NCBI RefSeq assembly: GCF_003003125.1
Contig: NZ_PVTZ01000005.1
Coordinates: 1-64,000 of the forward strand
Reading direction: 5' to 3'
Length of the DNA: 64,000 bases
Origin: Laceyella sediminis
GTDB taxonomy: Bacteria > Bacillota > Bacilli > Thermoactinomycetales > Thermoactinomycetaceae
The notes under the pieces are model-generated. The model saw only the letters and a program-made list of their open reading frames with translations, did not search any database and was not told the origin of the DNA. A program made the position numbers and the translations under genes. Positions 36,576 to 47,556 of this stretch are shown here, piece by piece (the stretch's first letter is position 1; the number at the start of each line of letters is the position of its first letter).

Positions 36576-36968
36576 TTAGGCAAAGCATTGCGCCAAGGCA
36601 TCCGGCAACGGCACTGCCTTACGCTCTTTCAAGTCGATGGTGCAACTGATCACTTCCGCATCAGCAACCAATTCTTCACGCTCATTCACAATCTCGTGCT
36701 TCAGCACAAAGCTGGTGCGCCCTTTGCGGATCGGCTCAGTGCTGACAGTCAGTTTCTGGCCCAACCGCGCCTCTTTTCGATAATTGATGTTGATGTTGAC
36801 CGTGACCGTGCCCACGTTCTGCTCCGACAAAAGATCAAAGGGCAAGCCCGCCCGGTTGTACCAATCTTCCCGGCTCCACTCCATGTATTCCAGGTATTTG
36901 GCATTGTTCACATGCCCCATCACATCAATCTCCGTTGGACGAACTTCGATTTGAATCGCCGTTTTCAT
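36576..36968 (-). CDS. Acyl-CoA thioesterase, hotdog fold
   Basis: 4HBT-type thioesterase of 130 residues. The catalytic segment is EIDVMGHVNNAKYLEYMEWSR, with the conserved Asp and the HVNNA loop; KGRTSFVLKHEI follows. It hydrolyses acyl-CoA; chain preference unknown. Start at 36968 has GGAGG 8 bases upstream, downstream of the end of the preceding gene. Probably co-transcribed with the gene at 36995-37462. Confidence 0.88.
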   Translation of the reverse strand: MKTAIQIEVRPTEIDVMGHVNNAKYLEYMEWSREDWYNRAGLPFDLLSEQNVGTVTVNININYRKEARLGQKLTVSTEPIRKGRTSFVLKHEIVNEREELVADAEVISCTIDLKERKAVPLPDALAQCFA

Positions 36969-36994
36969 ATCGCATGCCTCCGCTTTCTCGCTTC

Positions 36995-37462
36995 TCACTC
37001 GTAGCCGGCCTGTTCCAACGCATCCAGCAAATCAAGCAATTCCACCCATCCTTGCCGGTCGCGATGGGCACCCATCTTTTCCGTCAGGTGTTCTTGGTTC
37101 CACAAAAAAGCCCGCAAAGTGAAAATGTTCATTTCCAACCCCACTTCATGGTACTCCTCATGGAAACAAGCCTCAAATAGGCCGGCCAACTCCGCATACG
37201 CATCATGCGGAGCCAGACGCTCCAAGTAGAAAGCCATTCGAATCTTGCGCCAACCATGCAGTAGCCGTTGCTTCAAAAAGCTTTGCCGATAGCGCGACCA
37301 TTCTCCATGCAACAACATGTCCGTCTCAGGTTGGTGGTCTGCGATTTCATTGATGATGTGAAAAACGGTATGCATTTGGTCAGGATTTAATTCCATTGTG
37401 CTGATGGATTGTACTTTAATATTCAACTTCTTCAACGATGGAATCAATTCCCTCATTTTCAT
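36995..37462 (-). CDS. Uncharacterised helical protein
   Basis: 155 residues, rich in His, Leu, Glu and Tyr, with no membrane segment or Cys pair. A cluster HDAYAELAGLFEACFHEEYHEVG in the middle suggests a helical bundle. AGGGGG lies 9 bases before ATG. It ends 26 bases before the thioesterase start, so the two probably form an operon. I do not recognise the family. Confidence 0.65.
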   Translation of the reverse strand: MKMRELIPSLKKLNIKVQSISTMELNPDQMHTVFHIINEIADHQPETDMLLHGEWSRYRQSFLKQRLLHGWRKIRMAFYLERLAPHDAYAELAGLFEACFHEEYHEVGLEMNIFTLRAFLWNQEHLTEKMGAHRDRQGWVELLDLLDALEQAGYE

Positions 37463-37794
37463 TATGGATGCCCCCTATAATAAGACCGAAAACCATGTCA
37501 CCATTTGCTTCATCTCTTTGCGAATGAAATGTGCGGCTGCCAAGTCGGCCCCGGATGAATGAAAATGACAAATGCAAGGGACGCCGACAGCAACCGCTTT
37601 ATTCGCCCTGTCTTTTTGCCTCAATATCCGCTTCGCTTATTCGTTCCGATGTATTCGTTGTTTTCGTTGATTTGCGTTAAGTTAAAACGAACAGGGAGGC
37701 TGAATTTTTTCCCTGTTCAATTTATTATTATATCTGAAAACCTTTCCAATAAGAGGAACGGGGGATTATTTTTAAATTTTCGTCAAATGTGCAA
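37463..37794. other. Intergenic region with a second hairpin after pdhD
   Basis: About 330 AT-rich bases. A perfect hairpin GAACAGGG/CCCTGTTC (37689-37696 with 37711-37718) is followed leftward by GTTTTAAC and may be a back-up terminator for the pdh operon. The promoter of the gene at 36995 must also lie here. A rightward frame from 37559 runs through the pdhD terminator and is not a gene. Confidence 0.45.
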
Positions 37795-37826
37795 AGGAAA
37801 AAGCCCCCAAGACGGGTTGGGGGCTT
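37795..37826 (-). terminator. Terminator of the pdh operon
   Basis: Minus strand: AAGCCCCCAA-cccgtc-TTGGGGGCTT then TTTCC. Confidence 0.92.
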
Positions 37827-37845
37827 GGTTTGGCGCGTGTGTGTG

Positions 37846-39267
37846 TTACTTCTTGTTCACCATATGAATAGCGTGTCCCAACACACCTTCCGCCGCTTCC
37901 ATGATCGTCTCTGGCAGAGTCGGATGAGCATGGATGGTCATTGCGATGTCTTCGGCGTTTGCACCCATCTCCACCGCAAACACAGCCTCGCCGATCAAAG
38001 TGGACGCTTCTGGACCGACAATTTGCACACCCAAGACTTGCTTGGTTTCTTTGTCCGCCACGATTTGCACGAAGCCGTCCGCATGGTTCATGGACAGAGC
38101 CCGACCGTTAGCCGCAAAGGCGAAACGGCTTACCACCGGATCATACCCTTCCTCCTTGGCTTGTGCCTCGGTGAGACCGGTATAAGCGATTTCCGGATCG
38201 CTGAAAATGACAAACGGCATCGCTTGATAATCGATCACGCTGTTCATTCCGCACATCACTTCCGCCGCGATTTTCGCTTCATAGCTCGCTTTGTGAGCCA
38301 ACAGCGCGCCACCTGCGCAATCGCCAATCGCGTAAATGTGCTCTACGTTAGTGCGGCATTGTTTGTCGATTTTGATGAAGCCGCGTTCGTCCGTCTCTAC
38401 TCCCGCGAATTCCAAACCTAATTCATCGGTGTTGGGTTTGCGGCCGACGGCAACCAAGCAATAGTCAGCAGAGAATGTTTTTTCTTCTCCATTTACGGTT
38501 GCGCGGACAACAACTTCGTCACCAGTGTTTTCCCCACCTTGCACCATCGCTTCGGTGATCACGGTAACACCCAGCTTTTTCAGCTTGCGGGTAACCATTT
38601 TGGTCAAGGCTTCATCCGTGCCAGGCAACAACGATTTGGTTCCTTCCAGAATCGTTACCTCTGCGCCAAGTTTGGCATAAGCGGTACCCAGCTCCAAACC
38701 GATGTAGCCGCCACCCACCACGATAAAGCGTTTTGGCACTTCTTGCAGGTTGAGCGCTTCGGTGGAGGAAAGAATCCGCTTGCCGTCAAAAGGCAGGATT
38801 TTCAGTTCGGCTGGACGGGAACCGGTAGCGATGATCACATCATTAAACTTGTATGTTTGGCTAGCATCTTCGCTCACCACGCGCAGGGAGTTAGGTCCGC
38901 TGAAATAAGCTTCCCCGCTGATGATCTCCACTCCGTTGCCTTTGAGCAGGCTGTTCACGCCGCCGGTCAATTTTTTGACCACGCCGTTTTTCCACTCGAT
39001 CAATTTCGGCATGTTGACGTTGACGTCGCCGGACACCTCAATGCCCATCTCACCTGCTTCTTTGATCCCCATATACCGCTCAGACGCGGAAATGATCGCT
39101 TTGGAAGGGATACAACCGCGGTTGAGGCAAACGCCGCCAACCGTATCTTTATCTACAATCGCTACGGAACGTCCCAGCTGGGCCGCACGAATGGCCGCAA
39201 CATATCCTCCTGGGCCGGAACCGATGACGAGAACATCCACTTCTTGTGCCAAATCACCTACTACCAT
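37846..39267 (-). CDS. pdhD: Dihydrolipoyl dehydrogenase (E3)
   Basis: FAD enzyme that reoxidises the lipoyl groups of E2 with NAD. 473 residues. N-terminal FAD site VIGSGPGGYVAAIRAA, redox disulfide GGVCLNRGCIPSK (CX4C), NAD site VVGGGYIGLELG, and a C-terminal HAHPTLPETIMEA with the catalytic His-Glu pair. Last gene of pdhABCD, one base after pdhC. It is the only E3 in the window and likely also serves the second E1/E2 complex at 3.7-7 kb. Confidence 0.96.
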   Translation of the reverse strand: MVVGDLAQEVDVLVIGSGPGGYVAAIRAAQLGRSVAIVDKDTVGGVCLNRGCIPSKAIISASERYMGIKEAGEMGIEVSGDVNVNMPKLIEWKNGVVKKLTGGVNSLLKGNGVEIISGEAYFSGPNSLRVVSEDASQTYKFNDVIIATGSRPAELKILPFDGKRILSSTEALNLQEVPKRFIVVGGGYIGLELGTAYAKLGAEVTILEGTKSLLPGTDEALTKMVTRKLKKLGVTVITEAMVQGGENTGDEVVVRATVNGEEKTFSADYCLVAVGRKPNTDELGLEFAGVETDERGFIKIDKQCRTNVEHIYAIGDCAGGALLAHKASYEAKIAAEVMCGMNSVIDYQAMPFVIFSDPEIAYTGLTEAQAKEEGYDPVVSRFAFAANGRALSMNHADGFVQIVADKETKQVLGVQIVGPEASTLIGEAVFAVEMGANAEDIAMTIHAHPTLPETIMEAAEGVLGHAIHMVNKK

Positions 39268-39268
39268 C

Positions 39269-40558
39269 TTATCTCATCTCCATCATCAAGAGTTTTGGAT
39301 TTTCCAAGAGCTGTTTCAAGCGGCTTAAGAACCGGGCAGCGACATCTCCGTCGATCAGGCGGTGGTCAAAGCCCAAGGAAACGTGCAGTTGCGGACGGAT
39401 AACGATTTCTCCGTTATGCACAACCGGCTTTTCTTTGATCGCTCCGACACCCAAGATGGCCACTTCCGGATAGTTGATAATCGGGGTGAACAATTGGCCC
39501 CCAAGATTACCCAAGCTGGAAATGGTGAAGGTGCTTCCTTTCATCTCACTTGCATCCAGCTTCATTTGGCGCGCGCGGCTCGCTTTGTCAGCCGTTTCTT
39601 CCGCCAAGTCAAACATGGATTTGCGATCCACATCTTTGATGACTGGCACCAGCAACCCATTGTCGGTCGCCGCAGCCATACCGATGTGATAGTAATGCTT
39701 AATGACGATCTCTTGGTTTTCATCATCGATAGAAGCATTTAAGGTCGGGAACTCGCGCAGGGCCGCAACGACCGCTTTCATGATAAACGGCAGATATGTC
39801 AATTTGATGTTGCGCTCTTGCGCGATGCTTTTGCCCCAGCTGCGCAACTCAACCAGTTCGGTCACATCAAATTCATCCATGATGTGCACATGCGGTGCGG
39901 TGTGCTTGCTTTCCACCATGCGTGTCGCGATGGTGCGACGAATACCACGCAATGGGATGCGCTCTTCTGTGCCGACGGTTTCGATGGCTGTTTTGGACGG
40001 TGCCACACCAGATGCCGCTTTGGTCGCAGGCGCTTCAGCAACTGTTTCCGCCGGAGCAGCTGCTTGTTTGCCGCCAGCCGCAAAGTTGCGCACATCTTCA
40101 GCCGAGATACGTCCATGTTTGCCCGTTCCCGGCACTTGTGTGATGTCTACGCCCAATTCGCGCGCCAGCTTACGCACGGACGGCATAGCCGACACATTGC
40201 CGCGTTTAGCCGGTGTTTCCGTTTTGGCCGACTCCACTTGAACCGGTTCAGCCGGAGCTTTTTCCGCTTGCGCCGCTTCCTCTTTAGCAGGCGCTTCGGT
40301 TGCCGGAGCCGGTTCGGCGCCTTCCACATCGATCAGAGCGATGGTAGAGTGAACGAGGGCAATATCCCCTTCTTTCACTTTCAGTTCACGAACCGTGCCC
40401 GTAACTGGTGAAGTGATTTCCACTACCGCCTTGTCGGTTTGCACCTCTGCGAACACGTCAAACTCTTCGATTTTGTCTCCCACATTGACATGAAGCTTTA
40501 CTATCTCACCTTCGTGGATTCCTTCACCAACATCAGGCAATTGAAATTCGTATGCCAC
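39269..40558 (-). CDS. pdhC: Pyruvate dehydrogenase E2, dihydrolipoamide acetyltransferase
   Basis: Acetyltransferase core of pyruvate dehydrogenase. 429 residues: one lipoyl domain (Lys in QTDKAVVEI, about residue 43), an Ala/Pro/Glu-rich linker at 80-120, a peripheral-subunit-binding domain ([18 protein letters not shown]) and a catalytic domain ending [11 protein letters not shown] start after AGGAGG. It is separated from pdhB by 165 bases with a strong hairpin, so it may have its own promoter. Confidence 0.95.
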   Translation of the reverse strand: MAYEFQLPDVGEGIHEGEIVKLHVNVGDKIEEFDVFAEVQTDKAVVEITSPVTGTVRELKVKEGDIALVHSTIALIDVEGAEPAPATEAPAKEEAAQAEKAPAEPVQVESAKTETPAKRGNVSAMPSVRKLARELGVDITQVPGTGKHGRISAEDVRNFAAGGKQAAAPAETVAEAPATKAASGVAPSKTAIETVGTEERIPLRGIRRTIATRMVESKHTAPHVHIMDEFDVTELVELRSWGKSIAQERNIKLTYLPFIMKAVVAALREFPTLNASIDDENQEIVIKHYYHIGMAAATDNGLLVPVIKDVDRKSMFDLAEETADKASRARQMKLDASEMKGSTFTISSLGNLGGQLFTPIINYPEVAILGVGAIKEKPVVHNGEIVIRPQLHVSLGFDHRLIDGDVAARFLSRLKQLLENPKLLMMEMR

Positions 40559-40611
40559 GAGAGCAACCTCCTATCTGACTCAAGCTACTTAGTTTTGTTC
40601 AGTCTCGTCAT

Positions 40612-40664
40612 GAAAAAGAAGGCGGTGACCCGACCACCGTTTTCGTGGCGGGTATGACCACCGC
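40612..40664 (-). terminator. Hairpin with T-run inside the pdh operon
   Basis: Minus strand: a three-part stem (GCGGTG/CACCGC, ACCCG/CGGGT, CCAC/GTGG with small bulges) followed by TTCTTTTTC. It lies between pdhB and pdhC and could act as a partial terminator or processing site. Confidence 0.65.
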
Positions 40665-40723
40665 TCATTGCTATGTACCATGCCAAACATGCAACAGTAC
40701 ACAGGTTGTCCGTTCCAATCTCA

Positions 40724-41704
40724 TCAGAAGTCGAGCACTTCGTTGATCGCCTTCACAACGCGCGCGGCATCCGGCACCCACTGATCTTCGATCAATTGGT
40801 AAGCCAAATGCGTATCCGGCGGTGTCACGCGTTTTACCGGCGCTTCCAATTTGAGAATAGCGTGCTCGTTGATCAGCGCAATCACATCTGCGGCCACGCC
40901 AGCAGAGTATGGCGCCTCTTGCAAGACGATGGCACGGCCGGTTTTTTCAACCGAGCTGACGATGGTTTCAACATCCAGCGGGCTCAGGGTGCGCAAGTCA
41001 ATCACTTCTACTTTCGTGCCACGCTCTTTTTCCGCTTGCTCTGCTGCTTTCATCGCCGTATGCACCATCGCACCGTACGTGATCACGGTGATATCTGAAC
41101 CTTCCCGCACAACGTTGGCTTTGCCGATCGGTACCGTGTATTCGCCTTCTGGCACTTCACCTTTCAATGCGAAGTACAATTTCAAATGCTCCATGAAGAA
41201 GACCGGGTCGTTGTCGCGGATCGCCGAGATCAACAATCCTTTGGCATCATAAGGGTTGGATGGGCAAACCACTTTGATCCCCGGCGTTTTGGTCAACCAC
41301 GCTTCCAAGCTGTCGGCATGCAACTCTGGCGCCTTCACACCCGCGCCAAATGGCGTGCGGAATACGATTGGGGCGGAATAACGGCCACCGGAGCGGTAAC
41401 GCATCCGCGGAGCTTGCACCGCGATAGAGTCAAACGCTTCTGGAGTAAAACCGATGAACTGAATCTCAGCAATCGGACGGAAACCTTGGACAGCCAGGCC
41501 TACAGCCAGACCGCCGATGCCAGACTCCGCCAGCGGGGTGTCAAGCACGCGGTGTTCACCAAACTCTTTTTGCAAACCGTCGGTTGCACGGAAAACGCCG
41601 CCGTTGGTTCCCACATCTTCACCAAATACCATGACGTTTGGGTCGCGCTTCAGTTCCACGCGCATGGCATCATTGATCGCTTTCACCATTGTCATTTGTG
41701 GCAT
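40724..41704 (-). CDS. pdhB: Pyruvate dehydrogenase E1, beta subunit
   Basis: Beta subunit of the ThDP-dependent pyruvate decarboxylase component. 326 residues: [45 protein letters not shown], and [11 protein letters not shown] in the C-terminal domain. RBS GGAGGG. The stop of pdhA is 3 bases upstream of its start. Paralogue of the E1-beta at 4931-5911. Confidence 0.96.
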   Translation of the reverse strand: MPQMTMVKAINDAMRVELKRDPNVMVFGEDVGTNGGVFRATDGLQKEFGEHRVLDTPLAESGIGGLAVGLAVQGFRPIAEIQFIGFTPEAFDSIAVQAPRMRYRSGGRYSAPIVFRTPFGAGVKAPELHADSLEAWLTKTPGIKVVCPSNPYDAKGLLISAIRDNDPVFFMEHLKLYFALKGEVPEGEYTVPIGKANVVREGSDITVITYGAMVHTAMKAAEQAEKERGTKVEVIDLRTLSPLDVETIVSSVEKTGRAIVLQEAPYSAGVAADVIALINEHAILKLEAPVKRVTPPDTHLAYQLIEDQWVPDAARVVKAINEVLDF

Positions 41705-41707
41705 GGT

Positions 41708-42895
<1,188 letters not shown>

Positions 42896-43243
42896 TCACT
42901 CCGGAAATCAATTGCTATTCTTCAATTTCCCCTGTTGAAACAAACGCTCATAATTCAATAATACAACTGATAAAAAATTTGTCAATCAACCTCTCTCCTT
43001 TAAGATGTACATTAAACTTTTAAATCATGACCTGACTGTTTTCTGTTTCACCCTCTTGAATAAATTTACCAACCATAAAAGATTCCCTGCTCTTTTATTC
43101 TTCCTTAAACCGCTTCGCTATTTTCGCATAAACACAGAGAAAAATAAATACAGAATAATCATAATAATACAATTGCATTTGCACGATAAAGTAATAATTA
43201 GAAAAATGGATTGTCGCTATATAAAATGCATTTACTAATTATA

Positions 43244-43273
43244 TTGAAAATTTGTTTCGAATTGAAGTACAAT
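43244..43273 (+). promoter_or_regulatory. Promoter of a small intergenic transcript
   Basis: TTGAAA (43244-43249), 18 bases, TACAAT (43268-43273). It points rightward, away from pdhA, toward a 12-codon frame and a terminator. Confidence 0.55.
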
Positions 43274-43325
43274 TACATAACAAAGACATAATGGATGTAT
43301 TTCGCAGCAAAAGAGGTGACGTTAG

Positions 43326-43364
43326 ATGAATTTTATTTTAGAAGCAGACCCTCCAAGCAGTTAA
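43326..43364 (+). CDS. Candidate 12-residue peptide MNFILEADPPSS
   Basis: A tiny frame with the ribosome binding site AGAGGTGA at 43312-43319, a good distance before ATG. A terminator follows about 60 bases after the stop, and a promoter lies about 80 bases before the start. No signal sequence is evident. A second short frame (43291-43329) ends on the ATG, which could couple translation. It could be a signalling or leader peptide, or the unit may be a small RNA. Not recognised. Confidence 0.4.
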   Translation: MNFILEADPPSS

Positions 43365-43421
43365 AACAATAAATGAACGGGTGTAGCCAATCAGCGCCAT
43401 CTCCCTAATAATTACCAAGCC

Positions 43422-43456
43422 AAACTCAGGAGCCCTTTCCTGAGTTTATTATTTTA
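43422..43456 (+). terminator. Terminator of the small intergenic transcript
   Basis: AAACTCAGGA-gccctt-TCCTGAGTTT followed by ATTATTTTAT. Confidence 0.85.
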
Positions 43457-43464
43457 TGGGATAT

Positions 43465-43490
43465 AAAAAAAGGAACCCAAACTGGGTTCC
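43465..43490 (-). terminator. Terminator of the CNNM-type gene
   Basis: Minus strand: GGAACCCA-gtt-TGGGTTCC followed by seven T. Confidence 0.93.
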
Positions 43491-43500
43491 AAACATCCCC

Positions 43501-44832
43501 CTAGGAAGAAGTCGGCAACAACTTCTCATCGGGCGCTTGATCCTCTTGCGTCAGCGGTGACGCCATAATTCGGGAGATCCGCAACTGATCCATTTCTTCC
43601 ACAGTGAACAGCCATTCTCCAAAAGCGACCTGGTCACCCACGCTCGGCACCTTCTCCAATTCCGAAAACAACCAACCACCGATCGTGTCATTATCCTGGT
43701 CTTCAATCTGAATGTGAAGCAATTCATTCACATCTTCAATCAACAACCCCGCATCAATGGACGCATTACGTCCCTTCCGCAGGATATGAGGCCGTTCATT
43801 GTCAAACTCGTCTTGGATCTCACCGAAAATCTCCTCTATGATATCTTCGGTAGTCAAAATGCCGGCCGTTCCGCCATATTCATCAACGACAATCGCCATC
43901 CCCGCGCGATTTTTTTGCAATTGGCGCAAGATGTCCTTCACTTCCATCGTTTCTGGCACAACTGTAGCCGGCCGGGCCAACTCCAAGAGATTCGGCTCTA
44001 TTCCTTCTGTCATCAGCTGATACACGTCGCGAATGTGCACAATCCCCTTGATGTCATCCTTGTCCCGGCCGCATAATGGGAATCGCGTATGCGGCGTCTG
44101 TTTGATCCGCTCCAGATTGGCATGAAACGGCTCATTCTCATACAGACAGACGATTTTGACGCGCGGTACCATCACTTCCCGGGCAACCCGTTCTGTGAAA
44201 TCAAACACGTTGTCAAACAGGGTCAACTCGGTTTGATCAATCACGCCGCTCTTATGGCTTTGCGCGATCAGCATCCGAATTTCCTCTTCGGTGTGCGCCT
44301 GGTGGGTTTCATTGGATTCGACGCCAAACCACCGCAAACACAAGTTGGCCGCATTGTTCAGGACGTAGATAAAGGGGCGGAAAACGACATAAAACCAGTT
44401 GAGCGGCATGGCCGTCCACAAGGTGACGGATTCCGCTTGGCGAATCGCCCAGGACTTTGGCGCCATCTCACCCAAGACAATGTGCAGAAAAGTAATGAGG
44501 GTGAAGGCAATGATCACCGCCACCGCATGAATCATCCATTCGGGCATGCCCAGATAGATGAACAGCGGCGAGATCAATTTGACGATGGCTGGTTCCCCAA
44601 TCCAACCCAACGCCAAGGAAGCCAGTGTAATCCCTAGTTGCGTCGCCGACAGATAGGCGTCCAGATTGGCCAGGATTTTCTGCGCGACCCGGCCGCGCCG
44701 GTCTTCCAATTGGGCGATCCGTGTCGATCGCACCTTGACTATGGCGAATTCGGCCGCGACAAAAAATCCATTAAGGAATACAAAAAACACTACCAAAGAC
44801 ATCATAAGAAGCGGTTCTATCACGTCTTCCAA
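43501..44832 (-). CDS. HlyC/CorC (CNNM)-family membrane protein
   Basis: 443 residues. An N-terminal DUF21 membrane domain with four helices (NGFFVAAEFAIVKVR; LGEMAPKSWAIR) is followed by a CBS pair (about 205-340, with REVMVPR and DEYGGTAGILTTED) and a C-terminal CorC_HlyC domain. Relatives are magnesium or cation exporters of the CNNM/CorB type. TTG start, 8 bases after AGGAGGAG. Monocistronic. The transported ion is not certain. Confidence 0.92.
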   Translation of the reverse strand: MEDVIEPLLMMSLVVFFVFLNGFFVAAEFAIVKVRSTRIAQLEDRRGRVAQKILANLDAYLSATQLGITLASLALGWIGEPAIVKLISPLFIYLGMPEWMIHAVAVIIAFTLITFLHIVLGEMAPKSWAIRQAESVTLWTAMPLNWFYVVFRPFIYVLNNAANLCLRWFGVESNETHQAHTEEEIRMLIAQSHKSGVIDQTELTLFDNVFDFTERVAREVMVPRVKIVCLYENEPFHANLERIKQTPHTRFPLCGRDKDDIKGIVHIRDVYQLMTEGIEPNLLELARPATVVPETMEVKDILRQLQKNRAGMAIVVDEYGGTAGILTTEDIIEEIFGEIQDEFDNERPHILRKGRNASIDAGLLIEDVNELLHIQIEDQDNDTIGGWLFSELEKVPSVGDQVAFGEWLFTVEEMDQLRISRIMASPLTQEDQAPDEKLLPTSS

Positions 44833-44903
44833 TCAAATTCTCCTCCTAAGAGCGCGAAAAGATATGTTTTCTCTGTATTATATCACCTTTTCCCAAGGTA
44901 TGT

Positions 44904-45767
44904 TCAGTCCCCAACAAACTTACGAATCGCATGCGCCACACCGTTTTCCGTGTTGGTTTTAGTCACGAAACGGCAGATCTGTTTCACTTTGTCCTCAGCA
45001 TTGCCCATCGCCACCGAAACACCTGCCACTTTCATCATGGATCGGTCATTCTGGTTGTCACCGATCACCATGACTTCTTGCATGGGCACACCGTAACGCT
45101 CCGCCAGCTTTTGCACCGCGATCCCTTTTTGCGCCTTTTGATCGTTCACTTCAAAGTTGTAGACAGAAGAAGCAGAAACCGCTACACCTGAAACGGCTTC
45201 GGCACGCTGCCTGACTCGCTTCAATTTAGGTAAGTCACTCGACAGCGCCACTGCTTTGTAGATGCCGATCGAGGGATCAGCCAGAATGTCTTCGGCGTAC
45301 CGCCCTTTCACCCGATCTTCGATCCGATTACGCCTGCGTTCAGTGAAACTCTCCAACCATTGGTGCAATGAAGTGTCAACATGTTCAAGCTTGTCCATTT
45401 CCGCTTTGATGATCTCAATCCCGTCACGGTTGCGATAAATTCCATCTCGAGTGTAAAACTCATAATATGTCCCACCGTCTTTAAGCAAGTGCGCCAGTTC
45501 GTCTACTTTGCCCGGGGGCATGAAGATCTCTTCAACCAATTCACCATCTGGCAACTGAGTGCAGGCGCCATTCAAATAAATGAGCGGTCCCATAAATTCG
45601 ATTTCATCCAACACCCTGCGGGCACCATGATACGAACGGCCCGTCGCGATGGCCACCACCACGCCTTTGGCCTGCGCCGCGGCGATTGCTTGCCGATTGG
45701 CCTCACTTACCCGCCCTTCATGGTCCAACAGGGTTCCATCCATATCGATGGCGATTAACTTCACCAT
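44904..45767 (-). CDS. Cof-type HAD-IIB phosphatase
   Basis: Sugar-phosphate or cofactor phosphatase of 287 residues. Nucleophile Asp8 in IDMDGTLLD, motif II VAIATGRS, and the C-terminal VIGDNQNDRSMM metal site; the IIB cap is in between. Start at 45767 has AAAGGG 8 bases upstream; a GTG three codons earlier overlaps it. Substrate unknown. Confidence 0.9.
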   Translation of the reverse strand: MVKLIAIDMDGTLLDHEGRVSEANRQAIAAAQAKGVVVAIATGRSYHGARRVLDEIEFMGPLIYLNGACTQLPDGELVEEIFMPPGKVDELAHLLKDGGTYYEFYTRDGIYRNRDGIEIIKAEMDKLEHVDTSLHQWLESFTERRRNRIEDRVKGRYAEDILADPSIGIYKAVALSSDLPKLKRVRQRAEAVSGVAVSASSVYNFEVNDQKAQKGIAVQKLAERYGVPMQEVMVIGDNQNDRSMMKVAGVSVAMGNAEDKVKQICRFVTKTNTENGVAHAIRKFVGD

Positions 45768-45966
45768 ACCATCCACCCTTTCCCTTTTTTATAACAAGCG
45801 TTTCATTCCCTTGTTTCATTCCGACTAAACAGCTTTAACGCACAGCGCGTCGCTGTTTAATCTTTCCATTCTGTCAGGAGCCGATGTGCTTCATGGTTTT
45901 AAACCGCATGGGCCGGGCAAATTGTGTATAATAGGGACAGACCTTTAATGGACAAGGATGAGTGCA

Positions 45967-46950
45967 ATGCAAACGACAGAACAACAAACTCCCCGCCTGT
46001 GGGGAGATAAACGTTTTCATACATGGAACCACCATCTGCGCCAAGTATTCGGCGAAAAGATCTTCAAGGTGTCCTTAGATGGCGGGTTCACCTGCCCCAA
46101 CCGCGACGGCAAAGCCGCTATCGGAGGATGCACCTTTTGTAGCGCCCGCGGTTCGGGTGACTTCGCGGGGAATCGCCGCGATGACTTGCTCAAACAATTT
46201 CACGATGTAAAAGAGCGCATGCACACCAAGTGGCCCGACGCCAAGTACATCGGATATTTCCAAGCATTTAGCAACACGTACGCGCCGGTGGAAGAACTAC
46301 GGGAGATGTACGAAGTGATTCTGGAGCAAGAAGGAGTGGTCGGCTTATCGATTGCCACGCGCCCCGATTGCTTGCCGGACGAAGTGGTCGAATATCTGGC
46401 CGAACTGAATCAGCGCACTTACCTGTGGGTTGAGCTGGGCCTGCAATCGATCCACGAAGAGACATCTAAACTCGTCAACCGCGGGCATGATTACGAATGT
46501 TTCCTAGAAGGCGTGGCAAAGTTGCGCAAGCACGGCATCCGCACATGCGCCCACATCATTCACGGCTTGCCGGGCGAAACAGAAGAAATGATGCTCCAGA
46601 CAGTGGAAGCTTGCGCCAACATGGATATTCAGGGCATGAAAATCCACTTGTTGCACCTGTTGAAAAACACCCCTATGGTCAAGCAGTACGAAGCGGGGCT
46701 AGTCCAATTTTTGGAGCAAGACCAATATGTCCGGCTGGTAGCTGACTCCTTGGAAATGCTGCCTCCCGACGTGGTGATCCATCGCGTGACTGGGGATGGC
46801 CCGCCTGATTTGTTGATCGGCCCGATGTGGAGCCGCAAAAAGTGGGAAGTGCTCAATGCGATCGATGCCGAGCTGGTGCGGCGTAACTCCTGGCAAGGCA
46901 AAAACGCCCAACCCCGCAACGCTGAGCGTCTCCATCCGAATAGGGTGTGA
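45967..46950 (+). CDS. mnmL: Radical SAM enzyme MnmL (YtqA, TIGR01212)
   Basis: About 327 residues. Cys43, Cys55 and Cys58 (FTCPNRDG, GGCTFCSA) form the [4Fe-4S] site of an Elp3-like radical SAM protein; LWVELGLQSIHEET and HIIHGLPGETEEMM follow. In B. subtilis YtqA acts in making nm5U from cmnm5U at tRNA wobble U34, from recollection of recent work. Start at 45967 is preferred as AAGGA lies 8 bases upstream. The next gene is mnmM, 6 bases away, completing the mnm5U route. Confidence 0.88.
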   Translation: MQTTEQQTPRLWGDKRFHTWNHHLRQVFGEKIFKVSLDGGFTCPNRDGKAAIGGCTFCSARGSGDFAGNRRDDLLKQFHDVKERMHTKWPDAKYIGYFQAFSNTYAPVEELREMYEVILEQEGVVGLSIATRPDCLPDEVVEYLAELNQRTYLWVELGLQSIHEETSKLVNRGHDYECFLEGVAKLRKHGIRTCAHIIHGLPGETEEMMLQTVEACANMDIQGMKIHLLHLLKNTPMVKQYEAGLVQFLEQDQYVRLVADSLEMLPPDVVIHRVTGDGPPDLLIGPMWSRKKWEVLNAIDAELVRRNSWQGKNAQPRNAERLHPNRV

Positions 46951-46956
46951 TGAGCT

Positions 46957-47556
46957 ATGATCCTACCTTCCATCTTGGCCAGCGCCCATGCCGCGGTGAA
47001 AGCCGCCTGCCCGCCTGGCTCCATCGCCGTGGACGGCACGATTGGCAATGGCCATGATACCTTATTCCTGGCTGAATGCGTGGGCCCAACCGGCCATGTT
47101 TACGGATTTGATATCCAACAGGCGGCGATCGACCGCACCCACACCCGGTTGCAACAAGCCGGCCGACGCGAGCGGGTAACTTTATTCCACACCAGCCACC
47201 ACTTATTGGCGGAACAGCTGCCCGATGATACACGCGGACTTGTTCGCGCCTTCATGTTTAACTTAGGGTATCTCCCGCACGGAGATGAACAGGTGATCAC
47301 CCAACCGCACACCACCTTACACGCGCTGGAAGCAGCGACCTCGTGGATGGCAACAGGGGGCATTCTCAGCGTAGCCCTGTACACCGGCCATCCCGGTGGG
47401 GCGGAAGAGGCACGCGCTGTCATCGATTGGGCCCGTTCCCTCCCCGCCCACGCCTATCAAGTGATGTGGCAACAAACCATCAACCGAAACCAAGCACCTT
47501 CCCTGCTATTGATCGAAAAGAAGCACGTGAAAAAAAAGGGTAACGGTCTTTCTTGA
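46957..47556 (+). CDS. mnmM: tRNA nm5U methyltransferase MnmM (YtqB)
   Basis: SAM-dependent methyltransferase of 199 residues. The SAM motif is AVDGTIGNGHDTLFL; the family-specific FNLGYLPHGDE follows at about residue 105. B. subtilis YtqB methylates nm5(s2)U to mnm5(s2)U in tRNA. AGGGTG lies 9 bases before the ATG, in the end of mnmL, so they form an operon. The stop codon lies inside the terminator stem. Confidence 0.92.
   Translation: MILPSILASAHAAVKAACPPGSIAVDGTIGNGHDTLFLAECVGPTGHVYGFDIQQAAIDRTHTRLQQAGRRERVTLFHTSHHLLAEQLPDDTRGLVRAFMFNLGYLPHGDEQVITQPHTTLHALEAATSWMATGGILSVALYTGHPGGAEEARAVIDWARSLPAHAYQVMWQQTINRNQAPSLLLIEKKHVKKKGNGLS

Noticed and set aside
37559-37867. Rightward frame over the pdhD terminator
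   Set aside because: It reads through a strong leftward terminator and into pdhD, with no ribosome binding site.
43005-43238. 77-residue frame in the pdhA upstream region
   Set aside because: Very AT-rich composition, no ribosome binding site, and no protein-like pattern.
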